64,000 nucleotides of DNA from Luteipulveratus mongoliensis (lineage in GTDB: Bacteria > Actinomycetota > Actinomycetes > Actinomycetales > Dermatophilaceae). The translations under genes were made by a program, and so were the position numbers. Positions 43,252 to 51,429 of the stretch are shown in pieces. The DNA lies in contig NZ_CP011112.1 of assembly GCF_001190945.1 (NCBI RefSeq), positions 1,426,001-1,490,000 on the forward strand. Reading direction: 5' to 3'. Below the pieces are notes generated by a model. It did no database searches and was not told the DNA's origin. It saw nothing but the letters and a program-made list of their open reading frames with translations. Each line of letters begins with the position of its first letter. Positions within the stretch are counted from its first letter, which is position 1.

Positions 43252-44843
43252 CGGTCGGTCCTGTCCTGGTCGGTGCTCGGGTCGGTGCTCTCATCAGATG
43301 CGGGCGGGGCCACGAGTCCCAGCTCGACGGCGTCCTCGACGTGCTCTGCCGGTCTCAAGGTGGCGAGGTGCATGACGGCCTCCGGAGTGGCCTCGTCGTG
43401 GCTGAGGATCCCGCTGACCCGGCCCTCGGTCATGACCACCACACGGTGCGACATGCGCAGGACCTCTGGTAGGTCTGAGCTGATCATGATGATCGACTTG
43501 CCTTGTGCTGCAAGGTCGTTCAGCAGGTTGTAGATCTCGGACTTTGCTCCGACGTCGATGCCACGAGTGGGTTCGTCGAAGATCAGCACGTCGCAGTCCT
43601 TGACGAGCCACTTCGCGATGACAACCTTCTGCTGGTTGCCGCCGGAGAGGTTCTTGGTCGTCTGGCGCACGGACGGTGTCTTGACGCCCAGCCGCGTGAC
43701 CATGTCCTGCGCAGTCGACTGTGCGGCCTTCGCTCGCACCAGGCCCCAACGGCTGAACTGGTCCTGCAGCGAGGTCAGCACGATGTTGCTGGTGACCGTC
43801 TGATTGAGCAGCAGGCCCAGCTGTTTGCGGTCCTCGGACAGATAGCCGATGCGGAGATTGGCCGCCTCAGCAGGGTTGGAGATGCGTACGTCCTTGCCGC
43901 GCAAGCAAATTCGCCCGCCGCTCATGCGGTCTGCGCCGACAACGGCCCGGGCGACCTCGGTCCGGCCGGCACCCATGAGTCCGGCGAAACCGAGGATCTC
44001 GCCCTCGCGCAGGTCGAAGGAGACGTCTCGCAGCAGATCGCGGGTGCTCAGGCCGTCGACCTCGAGCACGACGGGTCGGTCCGGCTGGATGCCGACCGGC
44101 GTTGCGGAGGTGTCGACCGCGCGCCCGACCATCAGCGAGATGACCTGGTCCAGCTCGGCATCGGCGGTGTCGACGGTGTCGACGTAGTGGCCGTCCCGGA
44201 TGACGGTGATGCGATCGCTGATGGCCTTGAGCTCGTCCATCCGGTGGGAGATGTAGATGATGCTCGTGCCCGCGTCGCGGTAGCGGCGGATGAGGTCGTG
44301 CAGGGTGGCGACCTCCGCGTCGTTGAGCGCCGCAGTCGGCTCGTCCATGATCAGCACGCGCGTCTCGTGCGACAGCGCCTTGGCGATCTCGACCATCTGC
44401 TGCTTGGCGACGGTCAGGTTGCTGACGAGGGCGGTGACGTCCAGCGGCAGGTCCAACCGCTCGACGATCTCGCGCGCCTCACGGTTGAGCTGTCGCTCCG
44501 AGATCAGCACCCGCCCCTGCCGGGGCTCGCGTCCGATGAGGATGTTCTGGGCCACCGTGAGGTGCGGCATCAGGTTGAGCTCCTGATGGATGATGCCGAT
44601 GCCCAGGTCCATCGCGTGCTTCGGGCTGGTCGGCGCGTAGTCCTGCCCGTCGAGCACGAAGCGTCCGGAGTCGGGGGTGTAGATCCCGGACAGCAGCTTC
44701 ATCAGTGTGGACTTGCCGGCTCCGTTCTCGCCGACCACGGCCAGCACCTCTCCGTGGCGGAGATTGAGGTGCATGTCCTCCAGCGCACGGACTCCGGGAA
44801 ATCCTTTACTCACATGCTCGACCTCGAGCAGGAACTCAGACAT
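43248..44843 (-). CDS. Sugar ABC transporter ATPase with two NBDs (RbsA-like)
   Basis: 531 aa, duplicated nucleotide-binding domains. N-terminal NBD: Walker [15 protein letters not shown], modified signature [15 protein letters not shown], Walker [13 protein letters not shown]-terminal NBD: degenerate Walker A ([16 protein letters not shown]), signature [15 protein letters not shown], Walker [14 protein letters not shown]. This pattern is normal for RbsA/MglA. The start at 44843 ([15 protein letters not shown]) overlaps the end of fucD; an in-frame ATG at 44852 is an alternative. Drives the importer with the next two genes. Confidence 0.9.
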   Translation of the reverse strand: MSEFLLEVEHVSKGFPGVRALEDMHLNLRHGEVLAVVGENGAGKSTLMKLLSGIYTPDSGRFVLDGQDYAPTSPKHAMDLGIGIIHQELNLMPHLTVAQNILIGREPRQGRVLISERQLNREAREIVERLDLPLDVTALVSNLTVAKQQMVEIAKALSHETRVLIMDEPTAALNDAEVATLHDLIRRYRDAGTSIIYISHRMDELKAISDRITVIRDGHYVDTVDTADAELDQVISLMVGRAVDTSATPVGIQPDRPVVLEVDGLSTRDLLRDVSFDLREGEILGFAGLMGAGRTEVARAVVGADRMSGGRICLRGKDVRISNPAEAANLRIGYLSEDRKQLGLLLNQTVTSNIVLTSLQDQFSRWGLVRAKAAQSTAQDMVTRLGVKTPSVRQTTKNLSGGNQQKVVIAKWLVKDCDVLIFDEPTRGIDVGAKSEIYNLLNDLAAQGKSIIMISSDLPEVLRMSHRVVVMTEGRVSGILSHDEATPEAVMHLATLRPAEHVEDAVELGLVAPPASDESTDPSTDQDRTDR

Positions 44844-46116
44844 CAGTGGCATACCTGTGGGCTTCGATGGACGTGGCCAGCATCTCGGCGCCCGCACCGG
44901 CGGCCCGCGGTGCTTCGTAGCATCCCGCACGAATGACCACCGGTGTGACGAAGTGCTCATGCAGATGGTCGACGTACTCGATCATCCGGCCATCCGTCGT
45001 GCCGGAGACCGCGACGAAGTCGAACATCGACAGGTGCTGCACGGCCTCACACAGCCCAACACCCCCGGCGTGCGGGCAGACTCGCACGCCGAACCTCGCC
45101 GCGAGCAGCAGGTTGGCGATGTTCTCGTTGACGCCGGCCACGCGGGTCGCATCGATCTGGAGGACCTGCAGTGCGTCGGCCTGGAGGAACTGCTTGGCCA
45201 TCACGCGGTTGGCCATGTGCTCGCCCGTGGCGACCGGGATCGGAGCGACACCGCGGGCGATGGTCGCGTGGCCGAGCACGTCGTCAGGGTTGGTCGGCTC
45301 CTCGACCCAGGCGATGTCGTACGCCGCCAGGTCCTTCATCCAGTCGATGGCTTCCTGGATCTCCCAGCGCTGGTTGGCATCGACCGCGATGGCGATGTCC
45401 GGACCGACGACCGAGCGGGCGATCTCGAGCCGGCGGAGGTCCTCGGACCGGTCGCCGCCGACCTTCAGCTTGATCTGCCGGAAGCCCTCGTCGACGGCCT
45501 CCTTGCACAGCCGGGCGAGCTTGGCGTCGTCGTAGCCGAGCCATCCGGGAGTCGTGGTGTACGCCGGGTAGCCGTCCGCGAGCAGCTGCGCCGTACGCGC
45601 CTCCCGGCCGGGCGCCGCGCGGCGCAGGATGTCCAGCGCGTCCTGCGGGGTGAGGGCGTCGGTGAGGTAGCGGAAGTCGACGAGGTCGACGATGTCCTCG
45701 GGCGTCATCGAGCTGAGCAGCTGCCACAGGGGGAGGCCCGCGCGCTTGGCTTTGAGGTCCCACAGCGCGTTGACGGCGGCGCCGATGGCCATGTGCATGA
45801 CGCCCTTCTCGGGCCCGAGCCAGCGCAGCTGGGAGTCGTGCACGAGGCGGCGCCAGGTGGTTCCCATGTCGTCCAGCAGCGGCTCGACCTCCTGCCCGAC
45901 GAGGTAGGGCGCGAGGCTGCGGATGGCGGCCACCTGGACGTCGTTGCCACGTCCGATGGTGAAGACGAACCCGTGCCCGGAGGCGTCGTCGTCGGTGCGG
46001 ATGCGGACGTAGGCCGCGGAGTAGTCCGGGTCCGGGTTCATCGCGTCCGAACCATCCAGCGACACCGACGTCGCGAAGCGGATGTCGTCGGTGTCGAGCG
46101 CCACGATGCGGCTCAA
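44836..46116 (-). CDS. fucD: L-fuconate dehydratase (enolase superfamily)
   Basis: 426 aa. Enolase-superfamily active-site residues are all present: K216 and K218 (QIKLKVGG), D247 (VDANQRW), E273 ([12 protein letters not shown]), E299 (ATGEHM) and H349 (CPHAGG). The TTTPGWLGY segment and overall length match L-fuconate dehydratases. It dehydrates L-fuconate to 2-keto-3-deoxy-L-fuconate. I place the start at the TTG at 46116, preceded by GAGGAG at 7 nt and beginning [10 protein letters not shown]; longer frames run through the promoter. First gene of the fucose importer operon, divergent from the remaining pathway genes. Confidence 0.92.
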   Translation of the reverse strand: MSRIVALDTDDIRFATSVSLDGSDAMNPDPDYSAAYVRIRTDDDASGHGFVFTIGRGNDVQVAAIRSLAPYLVGQEVEPLLDDMGTTWRRLVHDSQLRWLGPEKGVMHMAIGAAVNALWDLKAKRAGLPLWQLLSSMTPEDIVDLVDFRYLTDALTPQDALDILRRAAPGREARTAQLLADGYPAYTTTPGWLGYDDAKLARLCKEAVDEGFRQIKLKVGGDRSEDLRRLEIARSVVGPDIAIAVDANQRWEIQEAIDWMKDLAAYDIAWVEEPTNPDDVLGHATIARGVAPIPVATGEHMANRVMAKQFLQADALQVLQIDATRVAGVNENIANLLLAARFGVRVCPHAGGVGLCEAVQHLSMFDFVAVSGTTDGRMIEYVDHLHEHFVTPVVIRAGCYEAPRAAGAGAEMLATSIEAHRYATDV

Positions 46117-46165
46117 GCCAGGCTCCTCTGGGTCGCGGGTACGGTGATGGGGCTCACAACAGCCG

Positions 46166-46194
46166 ACACTAAACATCGGATGTCTGTGTGTCAA
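46166..46194 (-). promoter_or_regulatory. Promoter and operator of the fucD-importer operon
   Basis: Minus strand: -35 TTGACA (46194-46189), 17-bp spacer, -10 TAGTGT (46171-46166). The spacer holds a perfect 11-bp palindrome ACATCGGATGT (46173-46183), placed so that a bound repressor would block polymerase. The 9-mer ATCCGATGT (minus strand) recurs on the plus strand at 46261-46269. Confidence 0.65.
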
Positions 46195-46248
46195 TCGATC
46201 TCAGGAAGTCCGAGATCTGCTCGACAATCCGCATCTCCCATGGCACGT

Positions 46249-46277
46249 TTGACTCCTCAGATCCGATGTCTGCGGAT
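46249..46277 (+). promoter_or_regulatory. Promoter and operator of the plus-strand fucose operon
   Basis: -35 TTGACT (46249-46254) is followed after 6 nt by ATCCGATGT (46261-46269), the same 9-mer that sits 7 nt after the -35 of the opposing promoter. The -10 (about GCGGAT, 46272-46277) is poor, so this promoter may be weak or activated. The flanks CAGA and TCTG around the 9-mer form an extra dyad. Confidence 0.5.
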
Positions 46278-46304
46278 CGCGTGTCGCCAAGGAGGCGGTC
46301 CCTT

Positions 46305-47180
46305 GTGAAGCTCGCTCGTCTCGGCCCACCCGGAGCCGAGCAACCCGTGCTGGTGGACGGGGACCGGACGTACGCCCTCGCCGGGATCGTGGATGACATC
46401 GACGGCGCGTTCTTCGAGAACGGCGGGATCGAGCAGGTGCGTCGCGCCCTGGCGGACGGTGATCTTCCGCTCCTCGAGCGAGCCGAGTCGCTGCGGATCG
46501 GCCCGCCGATCGCCCGGCCCAGCGCCGTGATCTGCATCGGGATGAACTACGCCGCGCACGCCGCCGAGTCGGGAGCACAGCCGCCCGAGGTGCCGATCAT
46601 CTTCCTCAAGACACCCAACACCGTGGTCGGACCGTACGACGAGGTCACGATCCCGCGCGGCAGCACCCAGACCGACTGGGAGGTCGAGCTCGGCGTGGTG
46701 ATCGGGCGGCGAGCCTCCTACCTCAGCTCGCCGGAGGCGGCGCTCGAGCACGTCGCCGGGTACGTCGCGGCCAATGACCTGTCCGAGCGGCAGTTCCAGC
46801 TGCAGGAGTCCGGTGGCCAGTGGAGCAAGGGCAAGTGCGCGCCCGGTTTCAACCCGCTCGGCCCATGGCTCGCGACCGCGGACGAGGTCGACCACGGCAA
46901 CCTAGCGCTGCGCAGCTGGGTCAACGGCGAGCCTCGCCAGGACTCCAGCACGGCGGACATGATCTTCGACGTGGGCTTCGTCATTCACCACCTCAGCCAG
47001 TACCTCACGCTCGAGCCGGGCGACCTCGTCCTGACCGGGACGCCCCAGGGTGTCGCACTGTCCGGGCGCTTCCCCTACCTGCGTCCCGAGGACGTCGTCG
47101 AGGTCGAGATCGACGGACTCGGGCGACAACGACAGGTCATGCGCGCCTTCCAGGACGCGGAGGTACTGGCACATGGCTGA
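46305..47180 (+). CDS. FAH-family 2,4-diketo-3-deoxy-L-fuconate hydrolase
   Basis: 291 aa of the fumarylacetoacetate-hydrolase fold: CIGMNYAAHAAESG, FLKTPNTVVGPYDEVTIP, metal-binding WEVELGVVIG, ANDLSERQFQ, and LVLTGTPQGVAL near the C-terminus. In the oxidative L-fucose and L-rhamnose pathways this family cleaves 2,4-diketo-3-deoxy-L-fuconate (or rhamnonate) to pyruvate and L-lactate. GTG at 46305 follows GGAGG; the longer upstream frame overlaps the divergent promoter. The SDR start lies 8 nt inside its 3' end. Next to fucD and an SDR, the diketo-fuconate assignment is strong but indirect. Confidence 0.85.
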   Translation: MKLARLGPPGAEQPVLVDGDRTYALAGIVDDIDGAFFENGGIEQVRRALADGDLPLLERAESLRIGPPIARPSAVICIGMNYAAHAAESGAQPPEVPIIFLKTPNTVVGPYDEVTIPRGSTQTDWEVELGVVIGRRASYLSSPEAALEHVAGYVAANDLSERQFQLQESGGQWSKGKCAPGFNPLGPWLATADEVDHGNLALRSWVNGEPRQDSSTADMIFDVGFVIHHLSQYLTLEPGDLVLTGTPQGVALSGRFPYLRPEDVVEVEIDGLGRQRQVMRAFQDAEVLAHG

Positions 47181-47925
47181 GTACGACGGCGTCCGGGCTC
47201 TCGTGACCGGCGGCGCCTCGGGCATCGGCCGCGCCACCGCCCTCGCACTGATGGAGCGGGGCGCGACCGTTGCTGTCCTCGACCTTCAGCCCGACCAGGC
47301 CCCACCGGGCTCCGTCGGTGTGCTGTGCGATGTCGCCGATGCCGCCAGCGTTGACTCTGCCGTCGCGACCGCGGTGTCTGAGCTGGGCGGTCTCGATGTC
47401 GTGGTCAACAACGCCGGCATCGGGGCCCAGGGCACCGTGGCGGACAACCCCGATGACGAGTGGCTGCGGGTCCTCAACATCAATGTCATTGGTATTGCTC
47501 GTGTCTCGCGCGCGGCGCTCCCGTCGCTGCGAGATTCCGAGCACGCCGCGATCGTCAACACCTGCTCGATTGCCGCGACTGCTGGCCTGCCTCAGCGGGC
47601 GCTGTACAGCGCGAGCAAGGGCGCCGTGCAGTCACTCACCTTGGCGATGGCTGCCGATCATGTCCGCGAAGGGATCCGGGTTTGCTGCGTCAACCCGGGC
47701 ACGGTCGACACCCCCTGGGTGGGGCGGCTACTCGACAGCGCAGCGGATCCGGCGGCTGAACGAGCTGCTCTGGAGGCGCGCCAGCCGACCGGGCGCCTGG
47801 TGTCAGCGGACGATGTCGCCCGCGCGATTCTCTACCTCGCCAGTCCGTTGAACGCGAGCACGACGGGCACTGCCCTCGCGGTCGACGGTGGGATGCAGGG
47901 TCTGCGGCTGCGGCCGCGCACCTGA
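47173..47925 (+). CDS. SDR, probable 2-keto-3-deoxy-L-fuconate dehydrogenase
   Basis: 250-aa classical short-chain dehydrogenase: cofactor motif VTGGASGIG (residues 11-19), NNAG (79-82) and catalytic S132, Y145 and K149 (YSASK), with a C-terminal TGTALAVDGGMQG. In the fucose pathway an SDR oxidises 2-keto-3-deoxy-L-fuconate at C4 to give the 2,4-diketo acid cleaved by the FAH enzyme encoded just upstream, with which it overlaps by 8 nt. An L-fucose dehydrogenase role is the alternative, but the aldo/keto reductase downstream fits that better. Confidence 0.85.
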   Translation: MAEYDGVRALVTGGASGIGRATALALMERGATVAVLDLQPDQAPPGSVGVLCDVADAASVDSAVATAVSELGGLDVVVNNAGIGAQGTVADNPDDEWLRVLNINVIGIARVSRAALPSLRDSEHAAIVNTCSIAATAGLPQRALYSASKGAVQSLTLAMAADHVREGIRVCCVNPGTVDTPWVGRLLDSAADPAAERAALEARQPTGRLVSADDVARAILYLASPLNASTTGTALAVDGGMQGLRLRPRT

Positions 47926-47934
47926 GGCGACCTG

Positions 47935-48258
47935 ATGGACGTCATTGCGCTCCACACGGTGCTGCGCGCTGGTCGCGAGCAGGACTACGACCGCATCCAC
48001 GCACAGATCCCGGCCGCCCTCGACGGTGCCCTGCGCGAGGCCGGCGTACGGTCCTGGCGCATCTTTCGCGACGGACGGGACCTGTTCCACCTGGTCGAGT
48101 GCGACGACTACGCCGCCATGCGCGCAGCGCTGCGGGATCTCCCGGTCAATGTCGAGTGGCAGGCTCAGATGGCTGAGCTGCTCGACGTGCAGGACGACTA
48201 CTCCGGCCAGGACCGTGGCATCCCGATGGTGTGGCAGCTGCCGGAGGGCGCGCCGTGA
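47935..48258 (+). CDS. RhaM-family sugar mutarotase
   Basis: 107 aa, small dimeric alpha/beta-barrel of the L-rhamnose mutarotase family: VIALHTVLRAGREQDYDRIH at the N-terminus, RSWRIFRDGRDLFHLVECDD in the middle and a Trp-rich C-terminus (GIPMVWQLPEG). It interconverts sugar anomers, here probably supplying the anomer of L-fucose used by the dehydrogenase. It starts 9 nt after the SDR and its stop overlaps the next ATG by 1 nt. Confidence 0.85.
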   Translation: MDVIALHTVLRAGREQDYDRIHAQIPAALDGALREAGVRSWRIFRDGRDLFHLVECDDYAAMRAALRDLPVNVEWQAQMAELLDVQDDYSGQDRGIPMVWQLPEGAP

Positions 48259-49250
48259 TGGATCAGGTCGGTCTGCCTCATCGGACGCGAGTTCGGCTGT
48301 CGCGCTTGGGCTTTGGTGCTGCGATGCTCGGCAACCTCTACCGAGCGATGGACGACGAGACAGCTCGGGAGACGGTGGCGGCGGCGTACGACAGTGGTGT
48401 GCGTTACTTCGACACCGCACCGCACTACGGCCTCGGTCTCGCAGAGCGGCGGCTGGGAGACGCGCTCTCGGCGTACCCACGCTCAGACTATGTCGTCTCC
48501 ACCAAGGTGGGACGGCTGCTCGTGCCGCGGGACGTCGCACCCGGCGAGCGTGACGCCGAAGGCTTTGATGTGCCGGCCACGCACGACCGGGTTCGCGACT
48601 ACAGCCGTGATGGCGTGCGGCGGTCCTTGGACTCGAGTCTCGAGCGAATGGCCTTGGACCACATAGACATCGCACTCGTCCACGACCCCGACGAGCACTG
48701 GGAGCAGGCGAGTCGCGAGGCAGTGCCCGCACTGTGCGAGCTGCGCGATGAAGGCGTCATCGGCGCGGTCGGGATCGGGATGAACCAGTCGGCCATGCTG
48801 ACTCGCTTCGTCGACGAGACCGACGTCGATGTCGTGATGTGTGCTGGACGCTTCACTCTGCTGGAGCAGCCGGCTCTCGCTGATCTGCTACCTGCCGCGC
48901 TGGCCCGCGGGGTGGGCGTTGTTGCGGTGGGAGTGTTCAACTCCGGTGTCCTGGCTGCGGATTCGGTGCCGGACGACGCGACGTACGACTACGTCCAGGC
49001 CGACCGTGAGGTTCTCGACCGCGCCCGCCGCATCCGAGACATCTGCCACAGCCACGGAGTCGAGCTGCCCCGCGCTGCAGTGCAGTTCGCGTTGTCGCAT
49101 CCCGCCGTCGTGAGTGCAACCGTCGGTATCGGCACTCCGGAGATGGCCCGTCAGGACGCAGCGCTCCTCGAACCGTTCGACACCACGGCCCTGTGGTCGG
49201 ACCTGGCTGCGAGCGGTTTGATCGACGCCCGGATCCTGGAGGCCGTATGA
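48258..49250 (+). CDS. Aldo/keto reductase, probable L-fucose dehydrogenase
   Basis: 330 aa with the AKR catalytic tetrad D52 and Y57 (FDTAPHYG), K83 (VSTKVGR) and H142 (LVHDPDEHW). It resembles D-threo-aldose 1-dehydrogenases, which oxidise L-fucose to L-fuconolactone with NAD(P)+. The ATG at 48258 shares one base with the mutarotase stop (TGATG). Sitting between mutarotase and lactonase genes, it is the best candidate for the first oxidation. Some relatives are pyridoxal dehydrogenases, but the context disfavours that. Confidence 0.85.
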   Translation: MDQVGLPHRTRVRLSRLGFGAAMLGNLYRAMDDETARETVAAAYDSGVRYFDTAPHYGLGLAERRLGDALSAYPRSDYVVSTKVGRLLVPRDVAPGERDAEGFDVPATHDRVRDYSRDGVRRSLDSSLERMALDHIDIALVHDPDEHWEQASREAVPALCELRDEGVIGAVGIGMNQSAMLTRFVDETDVDVVMCAGRFTLLEQPALADLLPAALARGVGVVAVGVFNSGVLAADSVPDDATYDYVQADREVLDRARRIRDICHSHGVELPRAAVQFALSHPAVVSATVGIGTPEMARQDAALLEPFDTTALWSDLAASGLIDARILEAV

Positions 49251-50095
49251 CGCTCCGAGTCGACGCTCACCACCACCTCTGGGATCCCGCGCGACGGGCC
49301 TATCCATGGCTCGACGGCGCCGCCATGACCCCGATCCGCAGGCCGTTCGAGGTGGCCGACCTGGGTGCCATGGCGGACGAGATCGGTGTGACACGAACGG
49401 TTCTCGTGCAGACGGTGCCGGACGTCGGTGAGACTAGGCAGTTCCTGCTCGACGCGGACGACAGCGACGGGCTGATCGCGGGCGTGGTCGGTTGGGTCGA
49501 TCTGACGGCGGACGATGTTGCGGACTCGGTCGAACGGCTGCGCAGCGGTCCGGGCGGTCGCCATCTGGTCGGTCTGCGGCACCAGGCGCAGGATGAGCCG
49601 GACCCGACCTGGCTGACGAGACCGGACGTCGTACGCGGCCTCCGCGCCGCCACGGCGCTCGACCTGGCGTACGACATCCTGGTCACTCCGCCCCACTGGG
49701 AGGCGGCGCTCACGGCGGCTCGATCACTGCCACAAGCGAGGCTGGTCCTCGACCACGCCGGCAAGCCGCCCATCGCGTCGGGTGACCTCGAGCCGTGGCG
49801 TCGATGGATCGCCGAGCTGGCCAGAGAGCCGCAGGTGGCGGTCAAGCTGTCCGGGCTGGTGACCGAGGCTGACTGGCATTCGTGGGTGCCCTCGGACCTG
49901 CGACCGGTGGTCGACCATGTGCTGGAGTGCTTCGGCCCGGACCGGGTCATGCTCGGGTCCGACTGGCCGGTCTGCGAGCTGGCTGGTCCCGTTACGGTGT
50001 CCTGGCGTACGACCGTCGATCTGCTCCCGGTCGAGGTGCACGATCGGGTGCTCGGCCAGAACGCCGCTGAGTGGTACGCACTCTCGGCCACCTGA
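49247..50095 (+). CDS. Amidohydrolase-family L-fuconolactonase
   Basis: 282-aa TIM-barrel amidohydrolase of the lactonase branch (COG3618-like): HxH at H8/H10 (VDAHHHLWDP), LVGLRHQAQDEPDPTWL, LVLDHAGKPPI and MLGSDWPVCEL near the C-terminus. It hydrolyses L-fucono-1,5-lactone to L-fuconate, the FucD substrate. The ATG at 49247 overlaps the preceding stop (ATGA). Last gene of the plus-strand fucose operon, completing the route from L-fucose to pyruvate and L-lactate. Confidence 0.87.
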   Translation: MTLRVDAHHHLWDPARRAYPWLDGAAMTPIRRPFEVADLGAMADEIGVTRTVLVQTVPDVGETRQFLLDADDSDGLIAGVVGWVDLTADDVADSVERLRSGPGGRHLVGLRHQAQDEPDPTWLTRPDVVRGLRAATALDLAYDILVTPPHWEAALTAARSLPQARLVLDHAGKPPIASGDLEPWRRWIAELAREPQVAVKLSGLVTEADWHSWVPSDLRPVVDHVLECFGPDRVMLGSDWPVCELAGPVTVSWRTTVDLLPVEVHDRVLGQNAAEWYALSAT

Positions 50096-50098
50096 GCC

Positions 50099-50125
50099 GG
50101 GCACATCTGCCGCGTGCCGTTCGTC
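50099..50125 (+). promoter_or_regulatory. ECF41-type promoter of the sigma factor gene
   Basis: -35 GGGCACA (50099-50105), 16-nt spacer, -10 CGTC (50122-50125), continuing as CGTCAGGGAGAT exactly as in front of the ahpD-like gene at 10.6 kb. The -35 is weaker than the consensus TGTCACA. Implies autoregulation. Confidence 0.65.
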
Positions 50126-50157
50126 AGGGAGATGACGGCACTTCGGAAGGGTGAGGC

Positions 50158-51069
50158 ATGAACGACAACGACCTGTTGGCGGCGCAGTTCGAGGAGCACC
50201 GGCTGCACCTGCGAGCGGTCGCGTACCGCATCCTCGGGACCTACGGCGACGCTGACGATGCGGTGCAGGAGGCCTGGCTGCGGCTCAGTCGCTCGGACGC
50301 CACCGCGATCGACAACCTCGGCGGCTGGCTGACGACGGTCGTGTCCCGCATCTGTCTCGACATGCTGCGCTCACGGTCGACGCGCCGCGAGGACCCGCTC
50401 GATGAACGTCCGGTCGAGACGGCTGGCGCGGACGACGGTGCGGACCCGGAAACCGAGGCAGTGCAAGCGGATTCACTCGGGGCGGCGCTGCTGGTCGTCC
50501 TCGACACCCTTGCCCCTGCCGAGCGTCTGGCGTTCGTGCTGCACGACCTGTTCGGGATGCCGTTCGACGAGATCGCACCCATCGTGGACCGTACGCCGGC
50601 TGCCGCGCGTCAGCTCGCGTCGCGGGCTCGGCGTCGGGTGCAGGGAGCATCGACCGAAGCCGACCAGGCGCGCCAGCGGGAGGTGGTCGAGGCGTTCCTC
50701 GAGGCATCTCGCAACGGTGAGTTCCAGCGGCTGCTCTCCCTGCTCGACCCCGACGTGGTCCTGCGTGCCGACCAGATCGCCGTCGAGACCGCTGCAGCTG
50801 CAGTCGCACAGGGTGGACCGGCGGCCCAGGGTGCACCGCTGCTCGCGCGCTTGGTCCGCGGTCAGAACGCGGTGGCCGAGGCTTTCTCCGGTCGCGCGAA
50901 GGCGGCGCAGGTGGCGCTCATCGATGGTTCGTTCGGTGCGGTCTGGGCAGTGGAGGGCGTCGTGCGCTCGGTGTTCATGGTGTCCCTCCGCGACGGACGA
51001 GTGGCTTCGCTGGATGTCGTGGTCGACCCCGAGCACATCGCCGACCTCGACATCCAGATCCTCGCCTGA
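50158..51069 (+). CDS. ECF41-type (SigJ-like) sigma factor with SnoaL-like C-terminus
   Basis: 303 aa. Sigma-2 region (about 8-75: FEEHRLHLRAVAYRILGTYG, DDAVQEAWLRL, GWLTTVVSRICLDMLRSR), sigma-4 (about 110-165: LAPAERLAFVLHDLFGMPFD) and a C-terminal NTF2/SnoaL-like domain (about 175-303) typical of ECF41. No anti-sigma factor gene adjoins it; in ECF41 the C-terminal domain itself modulates activity. Usually a carboxymuconolactone-decarboxylase-like gene is adjacent; here the matching gene and promoter lie at 10.1-10.7 kb. GAAGGGTGAG precedes the ATG. Confidence 0.9.
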   Translation: MNDNDLLAAQFEEHRLHLRAVAYRILGTYGDADDAVQEAWLRLSRSDATAIDNLGGWLTTVVSRICLDMLRSRSTRREDPLDERPVETAGADDGADPETEAVQADSLGAALLVVLDTLAPAERLAFVLHDLFGMPFDEIAPIVDRTPAAARQLASRARRRVQGASTEADQARQREVVEAFLEASRNGEFQRLLSLLDPDVVLRADQIAVETAAAAVAQGGPAAQGAPLLARLVRGQNAVAEAFSGRAKAAQVALIDGSFGAVWAVEGVVRSVFMVSLRDGRVASLDVVVDPEHIADLDIQILA

Positions 51070-51088
51070 CCCACCACCCCGTCATCCC

Positions 51089-51181
51089 GCTGGTCGAGTA
51101 GGCGAGGCGGGTCTCGATACGGCTCGTTCCTCGCCTACTCGACCCAAGTAGCCGAGCCGTATCGAGACCTGGTGACCGTGT
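51089..51181. repeat. CTGGTCGAGTAG repeat, copy 4a
   Basis: CGCTGGTCGAGTAGGCGAG (from 51089), GTCTCGATAC, then CCTACTCGACC and GTATCGAGACCTGGTGACCG. The blocks match the other copies but are rearranged. Its partner blocks lie at 51361-51429 on the other side of about 180 bp in which I see no gene. Together they fill most of the 322-bp gap 51070-51391 between convergent genes. Confidence 0.8.
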
Positions 51182-51358
51182 GGCCGAGTCTCCATGCGGC
51201 TCACCAGGTTTCGACTCGGGCTCGTATGCGCCGTTCGGTCGAACGTGCATTGGCCGTCGAGCGCGCCTCGCGCTCGGCGGGGAACCGTGCGCCGATGGCG
51301 ATGCGTAGACAGCCTTTGCACGTCGGACCGGACATCGCAACCGCCTCCCAGCAACTCA

Positions 51359-51429
51359 CCGGGTCTCGATACGCCTCCGCTGGCGCTCCGGCTACTCGAC
51401 CAGCGGGTGGTCGGCTACTCGACCAGCGG
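51359..51429. repeat. CTGGTCGAGTAG repeat, copy 4b
   Basis: CACCGGGTCTCGATACGCC (51358 on) followed by two CTACTCGACCAGCGG units at 51392-51406 and 51415-51429. The last ~38 bp lie inside the Pr6Pr gene and encode its C-terminus and TAG stop. Confidence 0.8.

Noticed and set aside
43503-46308. Long plus-strand open frames opposite the ABC ATPase and fucD genes
   Set aside because: High-GC antisense shadows with low-complexity Arg/Ala/Asp/Val composition. The minus-strand genes carry full conserved motifs.
47935-48258. A FucU homologue within the fucose operon
   Set aside because: The small protein here has RhaM-type, not FucU-type, motifs. The only RbsD/FucU protein is at 63.6 kb with a different importer, so I did not give it a fucose-specific name.
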